From an uncultured Lachnospiraceae bacterium (GTDB taxonomy: Bacteria; Bacillota; Clostridia; Lachnospirales; Lachnospiraceae), in NCBI GenBank assembly GCA_947589155.1, contig CANQBH010000003.1, forward strand, positions 1 through 64,000: 64,000 bases of DNA. Direction: 5' to 3'. Under the pieces are notes generated by a model. It made no database searches. It was given only the letters and a program-made list of their open reading frames with translations, and was not told the origin of the DNA. A program made the position numbers and the translations under genes. Of this stretch, positions 51,399 through 60,445 are shown piece after piece (position 1 is the first letter of the stretch; every line of letters starts with the position of its first letter).

Positions 51399-53744
51399 TT
51401 ATTGTTGTTCTTTTTTTATGCTGCTGCGGCGTTTTTGTTTCTCGCGGTACATGATGGCGTCGGACGTGCCGAGGATCGCCTCGATGTTGGCGTCTTCGTC
51501 GCAGATAAATTCATGGGCGCCCATGGAAAGTTCGACATAGTAGGGCTTGTCGCTTGTTTTGTTGAACGCTTCCATGTACCGGCGCACGTTTTCGATGTCT
51601 TTTGCGGAAAATCCCACCGCCGCGTCGCTGCTCTTTTCCACAAAGAGGAGCGCCACAAATTCGTCGCCGCCGATACGGGCGATCACCGCCCTCTCAGGCA
51701 GGCCTTCCGCAAGGCCTTCGGCCGCTTTCTGTATCGCGAAATCGCCCGCCATATGGCCGAAGCAGTCGTTGATCTCTTTGAGGTGGTCGAGATCGGCAAA
51801 GATCATGGCCGCCATCCGGCAGCGGTATTTCCGAAACGCCGCGATCGCCTCCTCCATGAAGCCCCGCCGGTTCAGCAGTTTCGTCAGTTCATCCTGCTTG
51901 GATACGAAACTTAGAACCCGATTCTGCTCCTCGATCCGCTTTAAGGTCATGCGCACTTCTTTCCGGCTCTTTTCCTGCGCCTCCTGAAGCGTCATGTAGT
52001 GGAACATGCTGGCGATCTGCAGGCTGCACTCCAGAACGTAATTATAATCGCTCTCCGCGTTCTCGCAAAGGAACAGCCCGTAATGCCGTTCTCCTGCAAA
52101 CAGAAGATACGCCGTGAACACATGGGGCGCGTCGGACGGGATCAGCGAGGAAAAGCCCTCCTTCCCGCCGATCGGCTGCCCGCCGCCTTGCGGCATGACT
52201 TTGAGTTCGTCGTTATGGTAATAGCCGCAAAGGCTGATGTGATCCGGAAGATCGATCTCTTTGTCCTTGGTGCACTGCACGATCTCCTGAAACAGCAGCA
52301 TGTACGCGCATGGGAAGCCCATGGCCCGCAGCCGCTTTAACAGACATTCGATGTTTTCCTCGTAGGTCATGCCCGCCGTCATCAGATCGCGGGTAAACGA
52401 GGTGAGATACCACGTCTGCCGCAGGCGGCTGTTGCTTTCGGCGTGCATATCCATGATTTCCTTGGAATGGAGATAATTCTCCGACGCCGTCAGGATAAAG
52501 AGGATCTTGTCTTTTTCTTCGGCGTTTTCCGTGTGGTCGATCAGTTCCTGAAGCAGATCGTGGATACATTCGCCGATCATCTGCTCGGAAATGAACGGAT
52601 AGGAATACGCCTTCCGCAGATAGCGCGAGATCGTCTCCTTGGAGAGCGCCTTGTCCCCGCAGTCAAATACATGGAAGACGATGTAATCGAACAGTTCTTC
52701 CAGTAGATAGTAATACTCTGTTTGCAGATGTTTATACGGAATCTGACCGAAGATCTCATCCGTGATCGCGCTGATCCGTTTTTTCAGATAATCCTGCATC
52801 GTCTTGTGGTCGACGTTTTCCATGCCTTTGCGCGCATACAGCTGATTGCACCCGCAGGAACCGCGCTTGCAGATGAAGGTCTTGATCTTGTTGGTCCGGA
52901 CTTCCTCGCCGTAATACAGACGCAGCGCCGCGTGCAGCGCTTCATACGCATAAAAGATCCCGCTGTGGCTGACCGTCGTCAGAGACGGGTTTAATTTCCG
53001 GCAGATCTCCGAATCGTCGTAACCGGTGATTGCGATATCGCTGCCGATCAGAAGCCCCCGCCGTTCGCAGACGCTGTATGCGGTCTTTGCCATGTTGTCA
53101 TTGGCGCAGACCAGCGCTTCGATCCCCGGATGGCCGTCAAGCAACTGCTCGACCTGTTCTTCCACCTGATCGGTATAATCGCCGTAGGCGATCATATTGT
53201 CCGTCACGCGCAGCCCTGCCTCCTTCATCACATCCCAATAGGCGCGCAGGCGTTCCTTGGAATCAAAATTGATCTTCGGGCCCGCAAGGAAGCAGATCTG
53301 CCGGTAGCGGTGGTCATATACAAGATGTTCCATGATCTGGCGCATACCGCCGTAATTGTCGGAAATGAGATACGGGATCTCGCTGTTGACGGAAACGTCC
53401 TCGATCAAAAGGCACGGGATGCCGGCGTACTGTTCCCAAAATTCCTGCTGCGACTTCACATAGCGGAAAGACGTCATCGAGCCGTAGGCCAGAATGATCA
53501 CGTCCGGACGCAGATATTTGACGTATTCATGGATCTTGTGGAAATGAAAACTGTGCAGATCCTCAAACGTCTCGGATAAGACGGAACGGCAGTATTTCGG
53601 CACCTTCGCCTCTTTTACGAAAACCAGATTGATATTTTCTTCTTTTGCGCAGTAAGAAAACCCGTCCGTCAGTTCCTGCAGATATTCAGAATTGTTGGAG
53701 CCGACCACGATCGCGATAGTCGGTCTTTTCTTTTTTGCGTTCAT
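51399..53744 (-). CDS. Periplasmic-binding-protein-like sensor with GGDEF diguanylate cyclase
   Basis: This 781-residue protein has no signal peptide or membrane segment, so it should be cytosolic. Residues ~8-300 are a LacI/PBP-I-type ligand-binding fold (TIAIVVGSNNSEYLQELTDG; ALVCANDNMAKTAYSVCERR; DIAITGYDDSEICRKLNPSL). It has no helix-turn-helix in front. A long helical region follows (about 320-620). The C-terminal GGDEF domain (from KQDELTKLLNRRGFMEEAI) has an intact RIGGDEFVALLF active site and no RxxD inhibitory site nine residues before it. It should make cyclic di-GMP in response to a small ligand, perhaps a sugar. Confidence 0.85.
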   Translation of the reverse strand: MNAKKKRPTIAIVVGSNNSEYLQELTDGFSYCAKEENINLVFVKEAKVPKYCRSVLSETFEDLHSFHFHKIHEYVKYLRPDVIILAYGSMTSFRYVKSQQEFWEQYAGIPCLLIEDVSVNSEIPYLISDNYGGMRQIMEHLVYDHRYRQICFLAGPKINFDSKERLRAYWDVMKEAGLRVTDNMIAYGDYTDQVEEQVEQLLDGHPGIEALVCANDNMAKTAYSVCERRGLLIGSDIAITGYDDSEICRKLNPSLTTVSHSGIFYAYEALHAALRLYYGEEVRTNKIKTFICKRGSCGCNQLYARKGMENVDHKTMQDYLKKRISAITDEIFGQIPYKHLQTEYYYLLEELFDYIVFHVFDCGDKALSKETISRYLRKAYSYPFISEQMIGECIHDLLQELIDHTENAEEKDKILFILTASENYLHSKEIMDMHAESNSRLRQTWYLTSFTRDLMTAGMTYEENIECLLKRLRAMGFPCAYMLLFQEIVQCTKDKEIDLPDHISLCGYYHNDELKVMPQGGGQPIGGKEGFSSLIPSDAPHVFTAYLLFAGERHYGLFLCENAESDYNYVLECSLQIASMFHYMTLQEAQEKSRKEVRMTLKRIEEQNRVLSFVSKQDELTKLLNRRGFMEEAIAAFRKYRCRMAAMIFADLDHLKEINDCFGHMAGDFAIQKAAEGLAEGLPERAVIARIGGDEFVALLFVEKSSDAAVGFSAKDIENVRRYMEAFNKTSDKPYYVELSMGAHEFICDEDANIEAILGTSDAIMYREKQKRRSSIKKEQQ

Positions 53745-53840
53745 CCTTCCCCCGCCCGATTCATGCAATCAAAATTACAATATATTTTATCATTTTGCGA
53801 CAAAAAACACAAGCCCCGCGCATATGCGTCTTGTTCCGTC

Positions 53841-53869
53841 TTGTTCCGCCGACGGCGTTGTGCTATACT
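53841..53869 (+). promoter_or_regulatory. Promoter of the GNAT gene
   Basis: On the plus strand, TTGTTC and TATACT are 17 bases apart, about 29 bases before the GNAT start codon. GTCTTGTTCC occurs twice in tandem (53828-53847), the second copy overlapping the -35. Confidence 0.6.
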
Positions 53870-53897
53870 GTTAAAAAATTTGATCGGAGGGCTTGAG

Positions 53898-54443
53898 ATG
53901 ATCGTAAAGGAAAAAACGTTTCTGATCGGTGAAAAAGAACTGCTCCTGCGCAGCGCCATGCCGGAAGACGCCGCCATGATCCTGACATATCTAAAGAAAA
54001 CGGCGGAAGAATCCAAATTTCTGTTAAGGGAACCCGACGAAGCCGCCGCTATGACGCTTGCGGAGGAAGAAGCGTTCCTCCTCGCACAGAACCGCTCTCC
54101 GCAGGATGTGATGCTGGTGGGCATACTTGACGGAACGTATGTCGGCAACTGCTCTTACAGCGGCCTTGGAAGCCGCCGGGTACGTCACCGCGCGACTGCC
54201 GCCATCGCCCTGTACCAGAAATATACCGGCATGGGGATCGGCCAAAAGATGTTTGAACATCTCTTCTCCGTCGCCGCGGAAAACGGCTTTGAGCAGTTGG
54301 AACTTGAAGTCCTGCGCGGCAATACAGGCGCGGTCCGCTTTTACGAGCGGATGGGGTTTCAAACAAACGGCGTCCTGCCCCGCTATTTCAAATACGCCGA
54401 CGGAAGTTACGACGACGCCTTATTCATGACCAAACGGTTATAA
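53898..54443 (+). CDS. GNAT-family N-acetyltransferase
   Basis: The 181-residue protein has the GNAT acetyl-CoA motif A, YQKYTGMGIGQKMFEHLFSV (about residue 108). Motif B lies in LELEVLRGNTGAVRFYERMG, followed by FQTNG. The pattern is that of RimJ/RimL-like enzymes, which acetylate protein N-termini or small amines; the substrate is unknown. The ATG at 53898 has GGAGG 7 bases before it. It is divergent from the GGDEF gene and converges on tsf, with the tsf terminator between. Confidence 0.88.
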   Translation: MIVKEKTFLIGEKELLLRSAMPEDAAMILTYLKKTAEESKFLLREPDEAAAMTLAEEEAFLLAQNRSPQDVMLVGILDGTYVGNCSYSGLGSRRVRHRATAAIALYQKYTGMGIGQKMFEHLFSVAAENGFEQLELEVLRGNTGAVRFYERMGFQTNGVLPRYFKYADGSYDDALFMTKRL

Positions 54444-54459
54444 GGCCAAACGACACGGA

Positions 54460-54500
54460 AAAAAGCGCCGGAAGTCTTGATCTTACTGACTTCCGGCGCT
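54460..54500 (-). terminator. Terminator of rpsB-tsf
   Basis: A perfect 13-bp inverted repeat (AGCGCCGGAAGTC and complement) with an 11-base loop is followed on the minus strand by six T residues. It lies 50 bases past the tsf stop. It also ends the convergent GNAT transcript, though the plus-strand T-run is short. Confidence 0.9.
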
Positions 54501-54551
54501 GTTTCAATTTCACCGATCATGGCGCGTGATGCTCACGCCTCTGTTTTTGGT

Positions 54552-55487
54552 TTACATTCCCATCTGCTTTGCAACTTCTTCCGCAAAGTTTTCTTCTTTC
54601 TTTTCCAGTCCTTCGCCGGTCTCAAACCGTACAAAGTCTACGACTTTCAGCGGCGTGCCGATGGCCTTGGAAACCTCGTCCAGATATTTTGCGACCGTCT
54701 GCTTGCCGTCCTCGGCCTTGACATAGACCTGATCCATCAGGCAGACTTCCTTTAACTGCTTGTTCAGGCGGCCTTTCACCATGCCTTCGATCACCTTTTC
54801 CGGCTTTGCGGATTCTTTCGGGTCGTTTGCGATCTGCGCGCGGATGATCTCCTCCTCTTTTGCAAGATATTCCGCATCCACATCGTCGTCGCAGACATAC
54901 TTCGGGCTGAGCGCCGCTACCTGCATCGCCACATTGACGCAGGCTTCCTTTGCTTCGTCTCCCGCCTGACTGCATTCCGCCTTGACGATAACGCCGATAC
55001 GTCCGCCGCCATGAAGATAAGAAACGACAAATCCGTTCTCCGCCTCTACCCTGCGGAAACGGCGGATCGTCAGGTTCTCGCCGATCACGGCGATCTTCTC
55101 CGTCAACGCGTCTTTGACCGTCTTTGCGCTGTCCTCATTCCAAGGCTCCGCAAGGAAGGTATCCAGATCCGTCGCATCAGACAAAAGCGCCTGACGCGCT
55201 ACGGCTTCCACATAAGACTGGAAATCCGCGTTCTTCGCTACGAAGTCGGTCTCGGAATTGACCTCGACGACGGCTGCCTTCCGGTCGCCGTCCACAACGA
55301 CGCGGCAGAGGCCTTCGGCTGCGATCCTGCCGGCTTTCTTTTCCGCCTTTGCCTGTCCGTTCTTTCTCAGATATTCAACGGCGGCGTCCATATCGCCGTC
55401 CGTCTCTCCCAGCGCCTTCTTACAGTCCATCATGCCTGCGCCTGTAAGTTCGCGCAATTCTTTCACCATTGCTGCTGTAACTGCCAT
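54552..55487 (-). CDS. tsf: Translation elongation factor Ts
   Basis: EF-Ts recycles EF-Tu-GDP. The 311-residue protein has the N-terminal UBA-like domain (AAMVKELRELTGAGMMDCKK) and VVVDGDRKAAVVEVNSETDF, the contact with EF-Tu. Two core domains follow, ending in RFETGEGLEKKEENFAEEVA. GGAGG precedes the ATG at 55487. It is 35 bases after rpsB, the standard pair. Confidence 0.97.
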   Translation of the reverse strand: MAVTAAMVKELRELTGAGMMDCKKALGETDGDMDAAVEYLRKNGQAKAEKKAGRIAAEGLCRVVVDGDRKAAVVEVNSETDFVAKNADFQSYVEAVARQALLSDATDLDTFLAEPWNEDSAKTVKDALTEKIAVIGENLTIRRFRRVEAENGFVVSYLHGGGRIGVIVKAECSQAGDEAKEACVNVAMQVAALSPKYVCDDDVDAEYLAKEEEIIRAQIANDPKESAKPEKVIEGMVKGRLNKQLKEVCLMDQVYVKAEDGKQTVAKYLDEVSKAIGTPLKVVDFVRFETGEGLEKKEENFAEEVAKQMGM

Positions 55488-55522
55488 GTTTCTATCCTCC
55501 AACAATCTATTTTCCGTTCTGT

Positions 55523-56269
55523 TTACGCTTCCGCCGCCTCTGCTGCGGCTTCTTCTTCCGAATCCGCTGCCACATCGACGTCCACCGTGCCCTGCTTTGC
55601 TTCGATCACGGCGTCCGCCATCTTGCCGACGATCAGTTTGACCGCGCGGATCGCGTCGTCATTGCCCGGAATGACATAATCCAGTTCTTCCGGATCGCAG
55701 TTGGTGTCCGCGATACCGATCAGCGGGATGCCAAGCGCGTGCGCTTCCTGTACGCAGATCCGCTCTTTCTTTGGATCCACGATGAAGATCGCGTCCGGAA
55801 TCCGTCCCATTTCCTTGATACCGCCAAGGTTCTTCTGTAACTTTTCCATTTCCTTTCTCAGGTTCAGGACTTCTTTCTTTGGCAGAACGTCGAACGTGCC
55901 GTCTTCTTCCATCTTTTCGATGGCCTTTAACCTTGCGATCCTGCTCTGGATCGTCTTGAAGTTCGTCAGCATACCGCCCAGCCATCTCTCGTTGACATAG
56001 AACATGCCGCAGCGCTCCGCTTCAGTCTTGATTGCGTCCTGCGCCTGCTTCTTCGTGCCGACAAACAGGATGATACCGCCCTGCTCCGCAATATCGAAGA
56101 CCGCGTCGTACGCTTCGTCGACCTTGCCTACGGATTTCTGCAGATCGATGATATAGATCCCGTTCCGCTCCGTATAGATGTACGGCGCCATTTTAGGATT
56201 CCATCTTCTGGTCTGATGTCCGAAATGGACGCCCGCTTCCAACAGTTGCTTCATTGAAATAACACTCAT
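55523..56269 (-). CDS. rpsB: 30S ribosomal protein S2
   Basis: The 248-residue protein has the family start ([20 protein letters not shown]). [20 protein letters not shown] and [20 protein letters not shown] follow, then [20 protein letters not shown]. The Ala/Glu-rich tail is normal for clostridial S2. AGGAGG-like GGGAGG precedes the ATG. It has its own promoter and a leader of about 100 bases containing an ACCGG/CCGGT hairpin. Confidence 0.97.
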   Translation of the reverse strand: MSVISMKQLLEAGVHFGHQTRRWNPKMAPYIYTERNGIYIIDLQKSVGKVDEAYDAVFDIAEQGGIILFVGTKKQAQDAIKTEAERCGMFYVNERWLGGMLTNFKTIQSRIARLKAIEKMEEDGTFDVLPKKEVLNLRKEMEKLQKNLGGIKEMGRIPDAIFIVDPKKERICVQEAHALGIPLIGIADTNCDPEELDYVIPGNDDAIRAVKLIVGKMADAVIEAKQGTVDVDVAADSEEEAAAEAAEA

Positions 56270-56375
56270 TTTCTTACCTCCCGGTTACTTTCTTCCACAT
56301 AACTCATCCCGACTGCCCACCGAAACGGCACCGGAAAGCCGGTCCTTATGTGTGTTTACTTTTGAGCCGTCTGCT

Positions 56376-56404
56376 ATTATAACACACGGCTTTTCATCCT
56401 GCAA
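56376..56404 (-). promoter_or_regulatory. Promoter of rpsB-tsf
   Basis: On the minus strand, TTGCAG and a perfect TATAAT are 17 bases apart. The start point lies near 56369, giving a leader of about 100 bases. Confidence 0.85.
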
Positions 56405-56442
56405 TCTTTTTTTCAAAGGAAAATGGCGCCGAAAAAATGCGC

Positions 56443-56499
56443 AAAAAAAGCGCGCAGGAAGACCCGCCTTTGCGGGCGAAACCTATGGCTCCTCCTGCG
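56443..56499 (-). terminator. Terminator of the motility/chemotaxis operon
   Basis: On the minus strand, CGCAGGAGGA (inside the end of the last gene) pairs with TCTTCCTGCG around an inner CCCGC/GCGGG hairpin. Seven T residues follow. Confidence 0.75.
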
Positions 56500-56968
56500 T
56501 TTCCTCCTGCTTTGTCGTCAGCAGTTCCGCGATCTCGAGAAACGTACTGTCCTTTGGGATCTCATGCGTTCCGACGCGCAGTTCATTGTCAAACCCCTGA
56601 TCTGAAAGGAACATATCGAATGCGGCGGCACTGTCCACAAGCCCAAGATCCTGAAGACGCTGCGAGATCGCCGCGGAATTTTCCCCGCGCTGGATGGTGA
56701 CGGCGACCTTTTCCACGGGCTGTTCTTCCTCTCCGTCTCCGGTCTGGCCTTCCTGCGCCGCCGCAGAATTTTTTTCAGGATCCGTCTGCTTTATATCCTC
56801 CGTTTCCTGCCCGTCTTCTTCTTGTTCTGTCATTCCAAGTTGTTTTGCTCTGGCGATCACGTCCTCGTCCGACATTGTCGGGCGGAAAAACGCGAAAGCG
56901 ATCGTAAGCACCAGCGTTGTGACGACCACGCCGATCCCCGCGCCCCGCAGATAATATTTCAGTTTCAT
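56483..56968 (-). CDS. MltG-like LysM-type domain protein without catalytic domain
   Basis: The 161-residue protein has one N-terminal membrane segment (AGIGVVVTTLVLTIAFAFF). An acidic disordered linker follows (about residues 45-85). The C-terminal domain, VTIQRGENSAAISQRLQDLG through RVGTHEIPKDSTFLEIAELL, resembles the LysM-like module before the catalytic domain of MltG/YceG lytic transglycosylases. The catalytic part is absent, so it is not expected to cut glycan. It overlaps the next gene upstream by 4 bases (ATGA) and is the last gene of the motility operon. Confidence 0.65.
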   Translation of the reverse strand: MKLKYYLRGAGIGVVVTTLVLTIAFAFFRPTMSDEDVIARAKQLGMTEQEEDGQETEDIKQTDPEKNSAAAQEGQTGDGEEEQPVEKVAVTIQRGENSAAISQRLQDLGLVDSAAAFDMFLSDQGFDNELRVGTHEIPKDSTFLEIAELLTTKQEETQEEP

Positions 56969-57663
56969 TCTTCTTCTCCGCTCCGAAAGAGTCCCAGCAC
57001 CAGTTTGACTTCGCCGAGGCCGCGTCCCAACTGTTTCGCGATCTCCACCTCGCTATGCCCTTCCTGATAGAGGCGCAGGATCTCTTTATTCCCTCCGGCG
57101 TCCTCGCCGTCAGACAGTTCCTGCTGATGTTCCTTCAGCGCCTCCTCCATTGAAACGCGCTCCGGCATTTCAACGTCTGTTTCCACTTCCGCCTGTTCCA
57201 ACTGCGTCTGCAGCATTTCCTGCAATTCTTCTTTTTCTTCTTCGACCGCCTTGCCCATCTGCACAAGTTCGGATTCCATCTGCTGGAGTTCCTTGGTCAG
57301 TTCCGTCGCCTTCTCCTGCTTTTCCTGCAGCATATCGTATAAAAAAACGATCTCGTTATGCGATTTGTTCATAGAATCTAAAACGGTATCCGAAAATTCG
57401 CTGATCGCCATGATCTTGTCGTTGGTTTCCTTATCTGTCTTGCGCTCCAGATCCTCCACCGCCTCGTCGATCTTTCCCTGAAGGGTCGTCTCGATCGCCG
57501 ACGCGGATTCGTTTAAGTTCTTCTGCAGGATCGCCTTGATCTCTTTTTCGCTCATTTTTCTGATCTCGTCCAGATCGGACGGCGAGAGTTTCTCCGATAC
57601 GAAAAAACTGACGACAAGAAAAATGCCGCCGATCAACAGCAGCGCGATTTCCAATGCTGTCAT
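56965..57663 (-). CDS. Membrane-anchored coiled-coil protein with C-terminal HTH-like end
   Basis: The 232-residue protein starts with a membrane helix (LEIALLLIGGIFLVVSFFVS). A long charged coiled coil follows (about residues 35-190, rich in Glu/Lys/Leu/Gln). It ends with a short helix-turn-helix-like segment (RLYQEGHSEVEIAKQLGRGL, about residue 200). The layout resembles the clostridial DUF6115-type proteins found beside flagellar genes; no function is known to me. The gene is 9 bases after the preceding small gene. Confidence 0.6.
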   Translation of the reverse strand: MTALEIALLLIGGIFLVVSFFVSEKLSPSDLDEIRKMSEKEIKAILQKNLNESASAIETTLQGKIDEAVEDLERKTDKETNDKIMAISEFSDTVLDSMNKSHNEIVFLYDMLQEKQEKATELTKELQQMESELVQMGKAVEEEKEELQEMLQTQLEQAEVETDVEMPERVSMEEALKEHQQELSDGEDAGGNKEILRLYQEGHSEVEIAKQLGRGLGEVKLVLGLFRSGEEE

Positions 57664-57672
57664 TTGCTCCTC

Positions 57673-58002
57673 CTATATCTTCATATCAAAAGACGGATGC
57701 GCGCCCTTGACCACAACGTGTCCGTCCGCCTTTTTTTCTTTTTCCTGCGAACCCTTTTTCTTTCGGCCGCGGTTTCCCTGATAACCGCTCCCGTCGCCTT
57801 CGCGATCGCCGTAGCGGTACTCGTTGTTCTGCGTCTCCTCCGTGGTCTTGACCGTCGACATGGCTCTTTCTTCCTGCCGCGCCACTTCCGCCTGAATATT
57901 CTGTTGCTGCAGGACCGGCTTGTTGTCCTCCGCCGTCTTGGCGTTGGTCGCGCCCTGCGTATTCTGGATCATCCCGTGCAATTCTACCGGCCGTATCGTC
58001 AT
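57673..58002 (-). CDS. Hypothetical motility-operon protein
   Basis: I do not recognise this 109-residue protein. It begins MTIRPVELHGMIQNTQGATN and has a Gln/Glu-rich helical middle. A very basic, Gly-rich stretch follows (RGRKKKGSQEKEKKADG), and the end is HVVVKGAHPSFDMKI. It has no membrane segment or cysteine. GGCGGGGG precedes the ATG at 58002. It lies between fapA (28 bases upstream) and the coiled-coil gene, so a role in motility or cell surface is likely from position alone. Confidence 0.6.
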   Translation of the reverse strand: MTIRPVELHGMIQNTQGATNAKTAEDNKPVLQQQNIQAEVARQEERAMSTVKTTEETQNNEYRYGDREGDGSGYQGNRGRKKKGSQEKEKKADGHVVVKGAHPSFDMKI

Positions 58003-58030
58003 GGAAACCCCCGCCTTTCTTTTTGCCGAT

Positions 58031-59629
58031 CTATAAATTATTGAACTGGATCTCTCCGTTCTTTCTTTCAATACAGGTATACGATCTCTTATCCTTGACC
58101 GTGACGGACAGTTCCGAAATGGAGATCACCGTGCCCGGGAAGATGTCCCGATGTACCAAGACCTTCGCATGGCGGCTGTTCGTCATCTCCTTATGCAGCG
58201 CCTGAAATTCCTCCTCGGCTTCCTTCTTCTGCTGCTGGAGCGTCTGCCTCTGGTGCAGAAGCTGCTGATAATACTGCCTGTGTTTTTCCTCCAACTGCTG
58301 GCCCGCCTGAATCAGCGCGTTGTATTTTTCCAGAATCGGCGCGATCTTTTCCTGTTCCGCCCCGATTCCGGCGATCTCTTTCTGAAGATTTGCGTAGCGC
58401 TCCTTCTTTTCCGGCGCGATCCCGACTTCCACCTGCGTTTTCGCTCCCATCTGGGAACCGATACTGTTGGCGTCCACTTTTCCGCCCGCGCGGATCACGC
58501 CGCCGTTGATGAAGCCCTTGCGTTCCGCCACGATGATGTCTTCTCCGGCGGAGACTTCGCTGTAAATGATCGATCCGGACTCGACGTAACCTCCGGCAAA
58601 GACCTTCGCGTTTTCAATGTATTTTGTGATGATGTTGCCCTGCGCCTCCACGACGCCGCGGTGCATCCCCTGAATACCGCACCGGACAATGATGTTGCCG
58701 CCGGCCTGAAGCAGCGCGTCTTCCACGCTTCCTTCCACGACGATATCCCCGTCGGCGATCAGCGTAAATCCGCCTCGGACGCTCCCCGCCACATGCACGT
58801 TGCCGTTGTAGCGGATATCTCCGGTGGAATTGTCGACATCCGCCGGAACTTCATAGACGCTTGAAACGAACGCCTTGCCGTCCGTCAACGCCACATGCCC
58901 TGTCACATCGGAAAAAAGTTCCAGCCCGTCTTCCGACAGCGAGATGTTCATGCCGTATTCCAGCGCGCGGTTCTTGACCGTGCGCGGCGAGATCGTCTTG
59001 CCGAACACGTCCACGCCCGGTTCTCCCGGCTCCATCGGATGCAGCGTGGCAAGTTTGTCTCCCTTTTCGACGTGGCAGATCATGTTCAGGGAATGGTAAT
59101 CTACGGAACCGTCCTCGTTATGCTTTGGTTTGAGCGACGGATTTGTGTTGAAGTAATATTCGATCCGCGCGTCTTTGCCGTGCAACGGCTGCTTTCCTTC
59201 CGCGAGCACAAGCGGCGTGCAGTAGACCGGTTCCTGAAGGAACGCGCTGATGACTTCCCCCTTGATCCCGTGTTTGACCCCGCGGCCTTTGAGTTCGGCC
59301 ATGATGTCGGCATACGACAGCGGGCTGCCTTTTGCGGACGGCGGATAAAATACGGCCGTGATCTTCATCTTGTCCAGCGAACAGTTCAACTCCATACTGC
59401 CGGAAAATTCAATCCCGTCGCCTTCCGCCAGCATGATCTCGCAATCCGTCCCCTGCGCGACAGCCTGCGCCACATCGGCTTCCGAGTATCCGTAGATCCC
59501 CTGCGATGATAAAAAAGAAGCCAGTTCTTTATAAGAAACTGGTACTCCCTCCTCTTTCGGCGCAAAAATCCGGCAGACGGCCGTCTTGTTCATCCATCGA
59601 ATTTGAAAGTAACCGTTTTTCTGCTCCAT
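58031..59629 (-). CDS. fapA: FapA-family (DUF342) flagellar assembly protein
   Basis: The 532-residue protein has the FapA layout. An N-terminal region (ASFLSSQGIYGYSEADVAQA) is followed by a central beta-helix built from short repeats (VHVAGSVRGGFTLIADGDIV, IIVRCGIQGMHRGVVEAQGN, about residues 250-390). A coiled coil follows (about 405-480), then a small C-terminal beta domain. Family members are linked to flagellar assembly or motility, with poorly defined mechanism. It is 14 bases after fliA, the normal neighbour. Confidence 0.85.
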   Translation of the reverse strand: MEQKNGYFQIRWMNKTAVCRIFAPKEEGVPVSYKELASFLSSQGIYGYSEADVAQAVAQGTDCEIMLAEGDGIEFSGSMELNCSLDKMKITAVFYPPSAKGSPLSYADIMAELKGRGVKHGIKGEVISAFLQEPVYCTPLVLAEGKQPLHGKDARIEYYFNTNPSLKPKHNEDGSVDYHSLNMICHVEKGDKLATLHPMEPGEPGVDVFGKTISPRTVKNRALEYGMNISLSEDGLELFSDVTGHVALTDGKAFVSSVYEVPADVDNSTGDIRYNGNVHVAGSVRGGFTLIADGDIVVEGSVEDALLQAGGNIIVRCGIQGMHRGVVEAQGNIITKYIENAKVFAGGYVESGSIIYSEVSAGEDIIVAERKGFINGGVIRAGGKVDANSIGSQMGAKTQVEVGIAPEKKERYANLQKEIAGIGAEQEKIAPILEKYNALIQAGQQLEEKHRQYYQQLLHQRQTLQQQKKEAEEEFQALHKEMTNSRHAKVLVHRDIFPGTVISISELSVTVKDKRSYTCIERKNGEIQFNNL

Positions 59630-59643
59630 CCCTTCTCCTTGTC

Positions 59644-60414
59644 TTACATCTCGCTGGTCAGTATGCCAAGATAATCGCCCATGCGCTTGCGCATCTTGAC
59701 GATGGCTTTCGTATGCAGCTGCGATACGCGGCTTTCCGATACTTCCAGCACACGGCTGATCTCCTTTAAGGTCAGATCCTCATAATAGTACATCAGGATC
59801 ACCTTTTTTTCTTTTTCCGTTAAAAGTTCGAGCGCTTCCGCGAGCATTTCTTTTAATTCCTGCTGGGAGACCATGTCCTCCGGCTGTATGAAATGGGAAT
59901 TGCTGTTTGCGTCCATCACGGGCTCCGCGCCCTGTTCCACATATTCATTCAGGGAAACGACGTTGGTGATCTTGAGCTGCGACTGCCAGTCCAGATACTC
60001 GTCGTCCGTCACGCCGAGTTCCCTCGCGATCTCCTCGTCCGTAGCGTTCTTTCCCGTGCGCATTTCGATCGACTTGATCGCTTCGTCGATCTTTTTCTGT
60101 TTCTGCCGCACCGTCCGCGGGATCCAGTCCATCTTGCGGATCTGATCGAGGATTGAACCGCGGATCCGCAGGCTGGCGTAAGTCTCGAACTTTACGTCTT
60201 TATCGAGATTGAACTTGTCGATCGCGTCGATCAGCCCGAAAATGCCGTAACTGACCAGATCGTCAAATTCTACGTTTTTTCCCAGATACATACTCAGGCG
60301 TCCCGCCACCACCTTGACCAGCGGCGCATACTCGATGATGAGCTGCTCCCGCAGTTCCGGCGCGGGCTTTTTTCTATATGATTCCCATAGTTTGTCTCTG
60401 TCTACCGTCTTCAT
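59644..60414 (-). CDS. fliA: Flagellar/motility sigma factor FliA (SigD/WhiG family)
   Basis: The 256-residue sigma-70 family protein has region 2 (DDLVSYGIFGLIDAIDKFNL, KFETYASLRIRGSILDQIRK), which binds core polymerase and the -10 element. Region 3 follows, then region 4 with its helix-turn-helix (LTLKEISRVLEVSESRVSQL). It should direct late flagellar and chemotaxis genes. It is 31 bases after a small membrane-protein gene and directly before fapA. Confidence 0.93.
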   Translation of the reverse strand: MKTVDRDKLWESYRKKPAPELREQLIIEYAPLVKVVAGRLSMYLGKNVEFDDLVSYGIFGLIDAIDKFNLDKDVKFETYASLRIRGSILDQIRKMDWIPRTVRQKQKKIDEAIKSIEMRTGKNATDEEIARELGVTDDEYLDWQSQLKITNVVSLNEYVEQGAEPVMDANSNSHFIQPEDMVSQQELKEMLAEALELLTEKEKKVILMYYYEDLTLKEISRVLEVSESRVSQLHTKAIVKMRKRMGDYLGILTSEM

Positions 60415-60445
60415 TCCCGTCCCCCGTTACGCTTTTTCCGGTCCG

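Noticed and set aside
59140..59510. Separate small genes inside fapA
   Set aside because: They are shadows in other frames of a continuous FapA frame.
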